In this document: positions 22,158 through 32,457 of the stretch, in pieces
How positions within the stretch are numbered: the first letter of the stretch is position 1
Layout of the letters: every line of letters begins with the position of its first letter
From: Stropharia rugosoannulata
Taxonomy: Eukaryota; Basidiomycota; Agaricomycetes; Agaricales; Strophariaceae
DNA: 64,000 bases
NCBI GenBank assembly: GCA_028532985.1
Contig: JANCIK010000006.1
Coordinates: forward strand, 868,001 to 932,000
Direction of reading: 5' to 3'
Notes under the pieces: model-generated
Seen by the model: only the letters and a program-made list of their open reading frames with translations
The model's database searches: none
What the model was told of the DNA's origin: nothing
Position numbers and translations under genes: made by a program

Positions 22158-23953
22158 ATGAAGTCGATTCTGGCCACAGTTCTTGCTGCAACAGCCCTTC
22201 TGGGGAGTGCCCACGATGGGCACGTTGGACACGACGACCAGATTCCCCTTGGATATGTCAAGTTTCCTATGCAATCAGCGTATCGCGAAAGCTTCGGAGA
22301 AGGTGTGTTTATATAGCTCGTAAACTCACATAAGCTTATAATCATACTAGTGACTGCTGACGCGATATTCTCTGGCATTACCACCTTCGCCAAGCTCCCC
22401 TGGGTTCAGTGCCTCACCAGAGAAAGTACTGTTCCATTTGATATCGCCTTCATCGGTGCTCCTTTTGTAAGAGGTTTTCATAATTTTCATTTGACACATA
22501 TTGATCCTGTGTGATAGGATACTGCCACCAGTTATAGACCCGGCGCGCGCTTCGGACCAGGTAACTTCTTAATCTTCATTTCAGTTAAATTAACTGACAT
22601 GAATGTATTTTTTGGAAGCCGGTATCCGTGCAGGCTCTCGTCGCCTGACTTTATATGGTGGCTACAACGTCCCTCTTGAAGTTAATCCCTTCAATTCAGG
22701 CCTCAGGATTGTGGACTGTGGCGACATACCGGTCACGTAAGTAGAGGTATTCACCCCATGATTTGTAGGCTGATTATTGGTTTACAACAGACCTTATGAT
22801 AATAAGTATGCGATTCAACAAATTGAGAATGGCCATAAAGAGCTTCTTCACCGTGAAGCATATTCTCCTCTCGGAAACGATTCGCTCACTGGCGAGAAGT
22901 TATCCCCCATATCGCTGGATGGCAAAAACCACCCGAGAATTATTACTCTTGGAGGAGACCATACAATTGTGCTTCCCCTTCTCCGTTCCATCTACTCTGC
23001 TTATGGTCCAATTTCCGTAATCCATTTTGACTCCCATCTTGGTGAGTTTATGGAGCATCACTGCATTCTATCAACGTCAACTCAAAACGTCTCCCAGATA
23101 CATGGAAGCCATCTGTCTTCGGTGGCGCGCCGTCCGCTCAGGCCGCTATTAACCACGGGACGTACTTTTACTGGGCTAGCCAAGAGGGCTTGATTAATAA
23201 CGGAACATCAATTGCAAGTGTCTTCTCTATTCTTGCCTTTCCCTCCATGCGTCCTTTTTTTCGTTCCTTGTTAGCTTTGATCCTAGTTTGTTTTTTTCAC
23301 AGCACGGGGCCATTCGTACAACTCTATCCGGTCCAGAAGACTACGCAAACGATGACAACGCAGGCTTTAAGCGCATCGAAGCGCGTGAAATAGATACCTT
23401 GGGTGAATACAGCTTTTAAACTGTCATTCACCACTTGATTGAACCCTGTATAGGCACTGACGGTATCATCAAGAAAATACGCGAGACCGTCGGTGATGGT
23501 CCCGTGTATTTGTCCATCGATGTGAGGGGACAATCCTGCTCTATCTTTAGTTGTGGCACTAATTACCTGAATAGATTGATTCCATTGACCCGGCATTCGC
23601 ACCCGCGACGGGGACGCCTGAGACCGGGGGATGGTCCACACGCGAGCTGCGCACAATCTTGCGCGGGCTGGATGGACTTCATATCGTCTCTGCCGATATT
23701 GTGGAGGTTGCGCCTGCCTACGACACGAACGCAGAGCTGACTACTATGGTATGTGGCGTCCACAGCCGTCTACCGCTGCACATCAATTCCCAGGCTAACA
23801 TATACTGTTCTAAAATTAGGCTGCTGCCGATGTTCGTCTCACTATTATCTTCAAGTTGCCTACTACTGACCCTGTGTCCCCAATTCTGTGCAGGTGCTCT
23901 TTGAAGTGTTGAGTGTGATGGCAAAGACACCTCTGGGAAAGATGAGAAAATGA
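22158..23953 (+). CDS. Predicted secreted agmatinase-family ureohydrolase
   Basis: Manganese ureohydrolase family (agmatinase, guanidinobutyrase and relatives) that removes urea from guanidino compounds. The start at 22158 gives a signal-peptide-like N-terminus ([20 protein letters not shown]) followed by a His/Asp-rich patch. About eight introns join: [19 protein letters not shown], then [19 protein letters not shown] (first metal motif), [11 protein letters not shown] (HFDxHxD motif, Ser where Ala is usual), and [20 protein letters not shown] (DxDxxDP motif), followed by [19 protein letters not shown], ending GKMRK-stop. All metal-ligand motifs are present, so an active enzyme is likely. 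One intron (about 23213-23301) begins with GC instead of GT. Actual substrate (agmatine, guanidinobutyrate or other) cannot be told from sequence. Confidence 0.9.
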
Positions 23954-24347
23954 GACGTTTTGTCTCTAATTAATCTCAGATGGAGCCTGCTACTATGCTA
24001 CTCGAGAACACGAGTCGTGTCATGCTGCAACAAGAAGACCTCTTCCTAATTAGAGTTACTGAAACTGATCAATTCTCGTGTAAAATTTGTCGTTCCCAAA
24101 TGTGTCCTATACAAATTTGAAATATGTAGTAGCTAGTGTTTTGACTCATTCTTTTATTTTCGATATTTTGATTCGATCCTAATTGCAATTGAGTATGAGT
24201 ATGGAATGTGGACGCTTAGCTCCCATGAATGGCGGCATATTCTTCTAAATTTTACGTCATGGTAAATCTCTAGCCATTCGGATGGAAATATCATTGTCAT
24301 CCCGGACAGTACATGTAGTCATGTAATGTTTATAAAGATTAATAAAT

Positions 24348-26476
24348 CTATGCTCTCTCCTTTTCCTCAAGTGACGGTGTAGAAGAGTTGTCATCAATCG
24401 TCCTTACTGGACCAGTAAACCATTTCCTTGCAGAAATTATCCAACTCAAAGAAGAAAATATAAACACACTCATAATAATCACCACCGAGTAGTCTGCATT
24501 GTGGTTTAGTAGGCGCGCCATTAAATAGTATGGAAACATAGCACTTACTAATCTCGTCCGCGGTGGGATGTTGTGTAGGCGGAAAGAATAGCATGATTAC
24601 AATAAAAGTCACCCATGCCACAGCAATAGCGCCAATTGGAGTCGACCAGCGCCCGAGGCTGAACGGGCCTGGAACGAGCTTATCCCTCCCGTAGGTGATT
24701 CGGAGGAATATAGGTGCAGCGTATGACGTATATAACCCAATGACGGATGAGCTGCACGAGATAGAAGGATATCCGTCAGATGGAGCTATCAGGTTATCAG
24801 TTATCAGTGGAAGGGTGAACCCACCTGGCGAGCGATGTCAATGCAGTCTGTGAGAAGCCAAGGACACCACAGATGGCCGAGACTCCGATGACAAACCAGA
24901 CAGCGTTGACTGGCGTCTGTGTGTACCTGTTCATCCGCTTTAGGTAGCGTGAACCTGGGAGCGCGTTATCCCGTGCGAACGCAAATACTACCCGGGACGC
25001 ATCAACAGCCTGCGCAGCGCCCGTAACGTACTGGGCAATGATATTTACTGAGTGACATATATTCGGACAATAAAAGTGGAGCTATGCCCTCACCTGAACG
25101 ACTATAATAAGTGACCACAAAGCGAGCATTCCGTGTTTCCCGAGGACGTTGAGGAATACTTGGCCCATGGGCAGAGGAAGGGGTGAGCTCAGGATGTCAT
25201 CAACAGATGGGATGGCAAAGGACGCGGCTATTAATAGCAACCATCCCAGACTCGCCGTCGCACCGACTGAGACGAGGATGGCGAGCGGCGCGGCACTGGC
25301 CGCGTTAGCAGTTTCTTCAGATATATGGGCAGCAGAGTCATCTTTTTGAAAATTAGTGAGCCTAGCTGGGCAGATGGGCATTTGAGAAAGCGCTCACATC
25401 CTGTCAATGTCCACATAGGTGCAGTAAATGCAAGAATGAATGCCCAGCCGCCTATAGAGTCAACAGGTAAGCCATGTGACTTAATAAGTAGAACGGTCGC
25501 GAGTAATGTATAACCCACCCGTTGCCCATCCTGAATTATTGTCAAACTTAGTAAAGGCATCCGATGTAGACGCCCGTTTTCCATCAGAGAGAACAAGGAG
25601 AGAGACGATGGCAGCAATCGATGTTCCCACTAATGATGAGGAAGTATTTTGAGATAACGTTTGCACAGGATGTAATGCAGAAACATCATACCGGTGATAG
25701 CAGCGTAGAACAAGTTTAGACGTGCGAGGATGCTGGTGGCAGACGAGGAAACTATTCCGTGTGAGAACAGAATTGCTAACAGAATGCCAAAGGTTGCGCT
25801 GGTGGATATGATCACAGCACCATCGGTGCTTACAGCAATCGCGGTGGTGATCATTTGCGCACAGGTGAAGTCGATTCCACACACCAGCGTAACCTGCCCA
25901 GTGATATTCGCCCATCCTGTAATCCAACTAGCCAGTGCAGAATACTTTGGAGGAGCCAACTTGGCTGAAAAATAGTAGAGGCCAGCGCTCGTACTAAAAT
26001 CATGTGTCAACATGGGCGTTTCCCGAACTTGAGAGCGTCACTCACGGCATCGACGAGGCCAACTCCGCCATCACCAGTGCCACACATGCAACAAAACAGC
26101 AGGGTATTATCCATCCAAAAACCATACCGACATGGCCGCCTGCATTTAAATATCTCTTTAATATGAGAGTATTATCTCAACAATAAACGACGCACCATTG
26201 ACAAGACCAAATGATAGAGTCGACGAAACGCTCGCAATCACTCCCATGATCGAAAACGCAAATGATATGGTCTCGAGACGCTGTCATAGAGCATAGATGT
26301 GAGGCAAATATCAAATTAAGCCAGGGGGAGGATAGACGTACTGAGAACTCGCGGCGAAATTCACTCTTGTAGCCCAGCTCGGCAAGCCTGGCATCGTCGG
26401 CGCGAATGATGGACAGTGTGTCGGTGTGCTCTACAATGACGACATTGGTTTTCTGTTTCTCCTTTTTGGGATCCAT
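24348..26476 (-). CDS. APC-family amino acid / GABA-type permease
   Basis: Twelve-helix amino acid-polyamine-organocation carrier of the fungal GABA/choline permease type. It starts at 26476 (MDPKKEKQKTNVVIVEHTDT), with RLAELGYKSEFRREFS, the conserved cytosolic lead-in of this family. Membrane exons contain MPTSAGLYYFSAKLAPPKYS, WITGWANITGQVTLVCGID, then AAHISEETANAASAAPLAIL (the conserved H-x-S-E-E loop), SVDDILSSPLPLPMGQVFLN, and at about 25030-24830 coding for VDASRVVFAFARDNALPGS. The last exon ends ARKWFTGPVRTIDDNSSTPS and a stop at 24348. Introns are 45-75 bp. It is plasma-membrane located by family. It lies tail to tail with the agmatinase-family gene (about 390 bp apart) and head to head with the deacetylase gene. 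Substrate is unproven. Confidence 0.88.
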
Positions 26477-27166
26477 GGTTGTGGGCGTAGAGCTTGACCG
26501 AGAAGAAGCGGCGGAAGAGGAGCAAGGATAAAGGCACAGGCGAAGGCAACAAACTAACGAGATATGTGTATTAATGTGTCCAGAAGCTTGGATACCCCGT
26601 TATCGTGGCACTTCCAACAAAGTCCACATGGAGAAATAAAATAATTGAAAGAAACGTTAGCATTGTCGAGAATTATCTGTAAAATGTTTGCAAAGTCCTT
26701 TGAGTGATAGATATGGCGGAGAGATTAATGCCTTTTTAGGAATGGCGGTGTGGAATCTTCCCACACTTTTGGGTCTATTTATAGAGCAGATCTGGTTCAG
26801 ATCCGACCTCTTCATGCGGCTTAACCACTGCTTAATAGCTGCGCCCATTCTCATATACCCTCTCCAGCTACTTTTTCCGACACAAAACACAGAAGATTGG
26901 ACTATATATCTTCATGTAGCTACCACGGCACAGCGATCTCGAAGTATAGCTTACCTTCCAGAATCTCACCCGCGTGAGACTCTGCACAAGTGACACGCTG
27001 ACGGACTGGTGCGTTCATAACCTGAGTATCAGCAGAGATAGCAAGAATAAGTTAATTCTAATCTTTGACGTGAGCGCTGTAGAGCTCTTCCACGACTTGA
27101 AATTGCAGTTTCGGCGATTTGTGAACAATTTACCCCATCCAGATTCCAGAATCGACGCCATTGACG
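26477..27166. other. Intergenic region between permease and deacetylase genes
   Basis: 690 bp between divergent start codons. The open frames here are short and hydrophobic on one strand only, and no conserved exon is visible. Both promoters must lie in it. Confidence 0.6.
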
Positions 27167-28874
27167 ATGCCCGCCAAACGAGTACTGATAGGATTTGGGG
27201 TGGACGTCGATGCAGTTGCTGGATGGTATGCGGTACTCTATATATGCCTTTGTCAGCATACTCACAATCATCTTCTAGGCTAGGATCTTATGGAGGAGAA
27301 GACTCTCCTCTGGATATATCTAGAGTGATGCACCCGCAACGATTACTGCATATATGCGTCACTTACAAGCTTTGTAGGGAATGTATGCGGGTGAGGTAGG
27401 CGTGCCTCGCTTACTCAAGCTCTTCAAGAAATATGGCATCAAGACGACATGGTTTATACCAGGAACGTACTGTTTACGCAACAGACTTGCCTTGTGCGTT
27501 GACTACTACCGATTACGGAAACAGGTCATAGTTTAGAAACCTTCCCGGAACAAATGAAGCAAGTGAGAGATGAAGGTCATGAACTGTAAGCCCCTATACT
27601 TAGGCTTTTATAAATGCGATTAACGTTCAGCTAGCGGTCTACATGGTTACTCTCATGAAGTATATTTTACCTGACGCACTGTCTTCGATAGACTAGCTAA
27701 CTCATTGTGCTCTAGAACCCGGTTGCAATGACAGTAGCGCAGCAAAAGGACATTCTAAACCATACGTACGACCTCCTGACGGAGTTTAACGGTGGCACAC
27801 CACCCAAGGTTTCTCTCAAAATGTTGATGCTGCGTTCACGGCTGACTGCGCATCAGGGAAGTGTCGCTCCTTGGTGGGAGACAAGCAAAGAAGGGACCGA
27901 GATTCTCCTTGACAAAGGGATTGAATATGGTTAGCTCTCTCATCGACATAATTGTTAATACATGTTATCGACCTCAATGATTCCGTTAATAGATCATTCA
28001 AGCATGGCACACGAGTACGTGGGTTTCTATGCATGGCCAAGATAGCGTTACTGATCCTTTGAGCTTTGAAGTTGCCAAGCGTATTACATGCGAGACGAGG
28101 ACTCATGGACAAAGATTGACTATTCGGCAAAGGCAGAAACATGGATGAAACCGCTCAAGAAAGGAAATGAGACGGGATTGGTCTGTATTCCAGCGAATTG
28201 GCAAGCACATGTATATGCCAGTTAGCATTAGGTCATGGTCTAAATATGTTCTTTCTAGGTACCTTGATGACTTACCTCCCATGATGTATGTGGCTTCGAC
28301 AGGTATAAATTATAATACTAATTCTGGAAAACCAGGTTTATTAAATCAAGCCCCAACTCACATGGTTGGGTAAGTGGTTTATTATGGTAAATGATAAGTC
28401 CGTTATAGTACATACTCACGACTTGTAGGTTAACTCCAGAGATGTGGAGCAGCTGTGGAAAGACACGTTCTCTTACTGCTACAGGTAAACTCCATTGGTT
28501 TATTGCCTAATTTAGAGGTTTTTAAAATGATTCAATAGAGAGGAAGAGGAATTTATATTCCCGATTACGATTCATCCGGATGTTAGCGGGTATGTGATAT
28601 TTATTTCGATGCTGTACTGGTCGGATACTCAGCTATCGATTCATCAATAGACGTCCGCACGTATTATTGATGCTGGTGAGCAAGGTGTAATTTCATCATA
28701 CGAGATAACATTTTTATCAGAGCGTGGGGTTATCTTCTACAGGAACGATTCATCGAATGGGTCAACACCCATGACAACATACACTGGGTACCTATGATTG
28801 ACATGGCTCGTGAATTTAGGAGTAAGAATGCTCCGGTATCCGGTGCGAAGATGCCTTTTGGGTTCCAAGGATAA
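27167..28874 (+). CDS. Polysaccharide deacetylase family protein (HpPgdA-like CE4)
   Basis: NodB/CE4-fold metal hydrolase of the HpPgdA/PuuE-like branch, which includes peptidoglycan deacetylase and cyclic imide or allantoin hydrolases. It starts at 27167 ([20 protein letters not shown]); DVDA holds the first metal Asp. It continues with [45 protein letters not shown] (metal His pair, completed across an intron ending agctag), [50 protein letters not shown] (catalytic His region), and [20 protein letters not shown]. It ends at 28874 (KMPFGFQG). No signal peptide is seen, so a cytosolic enzyme acting on a small amide is more likely than a cell-wall enzyme; this is inference. At least ten introns, all short. 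Confidence 0.85.
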
Positions 28875-29581
28875 GGTTATTGAAGACCAGATGGCTTGTC
28901 GACATTGTGTCGACAAGCATTACTCATGTATAACTATGTCAATGTGCTGAAGTGGATGGCTATATTTCATCAAAACGCGCTCGTACAACAGCTTCTTCCT
29001 TCATGCAACCTCAATCTGCCTGGTCATTGAGATCCTATAACAAAAGGCACGTAGCCGCCTTGAAATTCGAAATACACACAGCAGCTCCCCGTCTTCAATG
29101 TCTAACAGAGAACACTAAATGATAATAAATGTTTAACTCAGAAATGCCACCAACCATTCTTTAAAAGCGTGTAAAGAAAGGATCATGCGTGCGCACGAAA
29201 CGGCGCGGTCGACAAAGGCTATGGTATCGACATGAATTCCCGTGACCCAGAACACCGAGGATCCTAGCAAGCATGTTACGTATCTGATAAAAGACGTGAC
29301 CGATGACCTTGCCAGAAACTGTGTTCTAAATGGGCGATCAACGACAAAATGCGCATCAAGTCTGCCGGCTACACATGAGCTGTCTAGATATTGCATTAAA
29401 TTATATTGATAGATAATTGGGGCGCATTGGACGTGACTTGAGAGTGTAAAGAACAAGATGAAGGCAAGAAGACAGCCGTTTCGAAAATGCTCTACAAATT
29501 TAGCAGTTTTTTCTCACATTCCAGCTTGATGTATTTATGTAAACACATTCGCAACACATTCGTCGATTCTGACCACCATGA
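28875..29581. other. Intergenic region with a weak hydrophobic open frame
   Basis: Contains the inverted pair cttgtcgaca / tgtcgacaag around 28893-28918 just after the deacetylase stop, which could form a hairpin in its 3' UTR. A minus-strand frame at 29133-29456 is hydrophobic (GSSVFWVTGIHVDTIAFVDR) but has no supported partners; I do not call it a gene. Confidence 0.5.
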
Positions 29582-30103
29582 CTACATCTTGTGCGCACCA
29601 TCAGTGACATCCCACAAGCTGTACCCAACACCATCTTCATAGCGTACGGCATAAGTTTTGTTGTGGAATGGAATCCACACATTGCCAATGCTGATAACCA
29701 TGCCATCCTCATTTCTATGAAAGCGCCCACCAGCTTTTGTAGGTGCATGAACGCTAAATTTTAGCTTGAAAAGTAATAGTGTCATACCGTCAACTGCATG
29801 CTTCATCAGTGGTACTGCCCCCATGCGACCCATCGGGCCTAAAAGGCCAATCGAACCGAGAACACTGGCACCGCCAGCAAACCAACCACCCACAATATCT
29901 CCTGCTGTCGCCCATGAGCCTTTGGGCGAGAAACGGTTCCTCTCAAGATCAACGCGAACCTCGATGGTATAAGGTGTGGAGGATAGATGAGTCGTCCATG
30001 AGTCCCCAGGTCGGAGTGTATTTGTCCAAGACGCTGGGGCTACGAAGCGGAATGCAACATTGAAGCTGTCGTTGGTCTCATTGCGAACGATAACGTCTGG
30101 CAT
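29582..30103 (-). CDS. Single-exon uncharacterised protein, 173 residues
   Basis: An intronless frame from the ATG at 30103 (MPDVIVRNETNDSFNVAFRF) to the stop at 29582. The N-terminal half looks like a small beta-sandwich (SWTNTLRPGDSWTTHLSST, then IEVRVDLERNRF). It is followed by a glycine-rich hydrophobic segment (GGWFAGGASVLGSIGLLGPM) and a C-terminal beta-rich part with GGRFHRNEDGMVISIGNVWI. I believe similar lineage-expanded proteins occur in Agaricomycetes, but I cannot name a function. The glycine-rich segment could insert into or touch a membrane. The frame is well preserved, so it is probably a real gene. Confidence 0.65.
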   Translation of the reverse strand: MPDVIVRNETNDSFNVAFRFVAPASWTNTLRPGDSWTTHLSSTPYTIEVRVDLERNRFSPKGSWATAGDIVGGWFAGGASVLGSIGLLGPMGRMGAVPLMKHAVDGMTLLLFKLKFSVHAPTKAGGRFHRNEDGMVISIGNVWIPFHNKTYAVRYEDGVGYSLWDVTDGAHKM

Positions 30104-31157
30104 GATAAAAGTAGGTGAATGTACCGTGATGAACGAGAACAGTACAGTTGAATGGTCATTTTATGTAGTGGATGCCAACAGTCACAATCGATTTCATCTT
30201 GGGGAGCGAGCAGTGGACTATTTGTGGCTTCGTCACAGAAGCTACTAATCTGGGGACCACTTGAAGTACCATAAGACCTAGTTGCCGCCAATTATACTAA
30301 CAACGTGGCCAAAGTTCCATGAAAGAACAATACTTCTTCCTTTTTGATTTGATTCCTTGACTCTTCGCGTATATGACGTCTTTTACATCTTTTTCTTCAA
30401 GCCTATTAGGGTTCTCTGTTTCACCAAGGATTCACGCACCGCTCCAGCAGGGCGCACCGCAAAAAAGTTGCCAACAGAGGGCATTCCGAATTTGTTCCGA
30501 ATACGAATACGATAGCGCCTAGCACCCCACTGTCATTTTGGGTGAAGAACACGAATGAGCATTAACCACTGTATTTACCTTTTCCTTAGAAGGTTTGTTT
30601 TATGTAGTGACGTCAGGTGACCCGTTAATATAAGCGCCCACAACCGCAGAATGGTGGACCGGAGGCCGGAGGCGGCGAATACAACCCTCACAGTCTCCGT
30701 ATCAACGCAATCGAGAACTAAAAAATTAATGACACTAAGGAACGTTCAAATGATGATCCACTCTCTTGTAATGATACATTGTACGAACGAACAACCATGC
30801 TCTATATTTCTAATCACAATGCTATGATTGACGTTCTAGAAGGTCCAAAGAAGATCGTATAAGGTTAGGCACTTTTTTTAGCCGTTACACGTTCTAGGAA
30901 AAGAGTCATTCTCAGCATTTCCTATCACGAGCTGATCAAAATCGGGGAAGCTTGCTGATAAATTGATGTATATACTCCACTGAGAATGCCTTTGTACCAC
31001 CGAGAACCGCGCAACCGTTGAGTACCAGCGGAGTGTCGGATAAGTTACTGTTATCAAAGACAGTGGGCACGAGTTACTAACTTCGTATAAGAAACTTTGG
31101 ACCGAAGGATCTATTCCTCTTCACTACGTCCGAGGACACTCTTATACATTCAGCCTG
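30104..31157. other. Intergenic region, no gene seen
   Basis: About 1 kb between the divergent 173-residue unknown and the 7-TM gene. AT-rich, with no repeat, no splice-supported exon and no RNA gene recognised. Confidence 0.6.
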
Positions 31158-32331
31158 ATGCCACTTTTGCTCGACAACGTCCCGTCCTCATTGGCCCTTA
31201 CAGCAGAGCACACCGTCCATGCGAATCCACCCTTTATCTCGCAAATTGCAATCGGTCTATTAGGTGTACGGCGATAGCCATCTCAGATGCATCAACGGAA
31301 ATCTGTACTTAGATGTTTCCTCATTGGTTTCAGGCATTTGTGTGGGATATTGTCTCCAACATTGGCCATGACTACAAGTTATTAAATCGTTGGCCCATCG
31401 AAACTCCAGCAGTTGTATATGTTATCTCTCGGTGACTGATTTATTGGATTGTTGAATTGTATTAAAGCTAAACAATCACCTTCACAGACTTGCCACACTA
31501 TGCAGCACCTTCTTCTGGGTACTCTTTACTAGTGAGTCACTCATAACGTTGGGATCCAGTGTAGTAAACACTTCTGCAAGCAACAACTGTAGTTGACTGT
31601 ATGACAGTCGTTATCATCGAACGATGCGCTTTTCCGATTGCTCTATCAACGACGACATTGCTCCTCTTTTTTAGGGTTCGTGCTATGTATAGGGATAATT
31701 CCCTAGTGATTGGATTCTTTCTGGTGACTTGGCTATGCGTGGTTATTTCATCTGCGCTGGAGATAGTTGTTGACAACGCAACTAAAGTCGGACAAAGCAG
31801 AGACTCTTGTGTAATCCAAGGGAAAGACGGCCCATTCATAGCAGCAGGCGCCATCGCTCCATTAATCAATGACATCCTTGTCTATTCCGCAATAGCCCGT
31901 AAGCTGTTATTTATGGTTCAACACCACACCCCGGACGCCAAGAGTACATTCAAAACACTGATTTTTGGATGCCATTTATCGGAACTCGCGAAAACGTTTT
32001 TACAAGGTGGTCAAATATACCTTTTGTAAGGTTAAAAATATGACACTGGTCAATCACCACTACTAATCATGTCTTACGCAGAGCGGTTATGCCCACATAC
32101 GTTGCGACAATCATCATGTTCAGCATAAGGCCTCATAATCTCGGCTATTCGGTCCTGACCACCTTCCCCACAATTGTTGTGGCGAATTTAATGATAGGCA
32201 AAATTTATCGACAAATGAGATTGGGACTTTACTCAACTACTACAGACACTACAATACCATCTGGGCCTCTGATGTTCAGTACCTTTCTAATTCCCCCCAC
32301 TATAGTCACACGGGAAGGAGAGCAGGTGTAA
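31158..32331 (+). CDS. Multi-pass membrane protein (Agaricomycete 7-TM type)
   Basis: Exon 1 starts at 31158 (MPLLLDNVPSSLALTAEHTV) and runs to a gtacgg donor near 31268. Exon 2 (after tttcag near 31334) reads AFVWDIVSNIGHDYKLLNRW and PIETPAVVYVISR. Later exons give TLLLFFRVRAMYRDNSLVI, GFFLVTWLCVVISSALEIVV, CVIQGKDGPFIAAGAIAPLI and MPTYVATIIMFSIRPHNLGY. FFRVRA followed by a helix with a central Trp is a pattern shared by a large set of basidiomycete integral membrane proteins of unknown, possibly receptor-like role. The C-terminal tail is short and polar and ends at 32331. The gene is convergent with the peroxidase. No ligand or partner can be inferred. Confidence 0.7.
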
Positions 32332-32457
32332 AATATGTAACATATGAATAAATTTACTTCAAGGTAGTTGAGTCGGGAATTTATTTGCCGAACATGTTTA
32401 GAACAAGGAAACCATTAATTGAGTATATGAATATTGAACCAAATAGAAATTTCAAGT

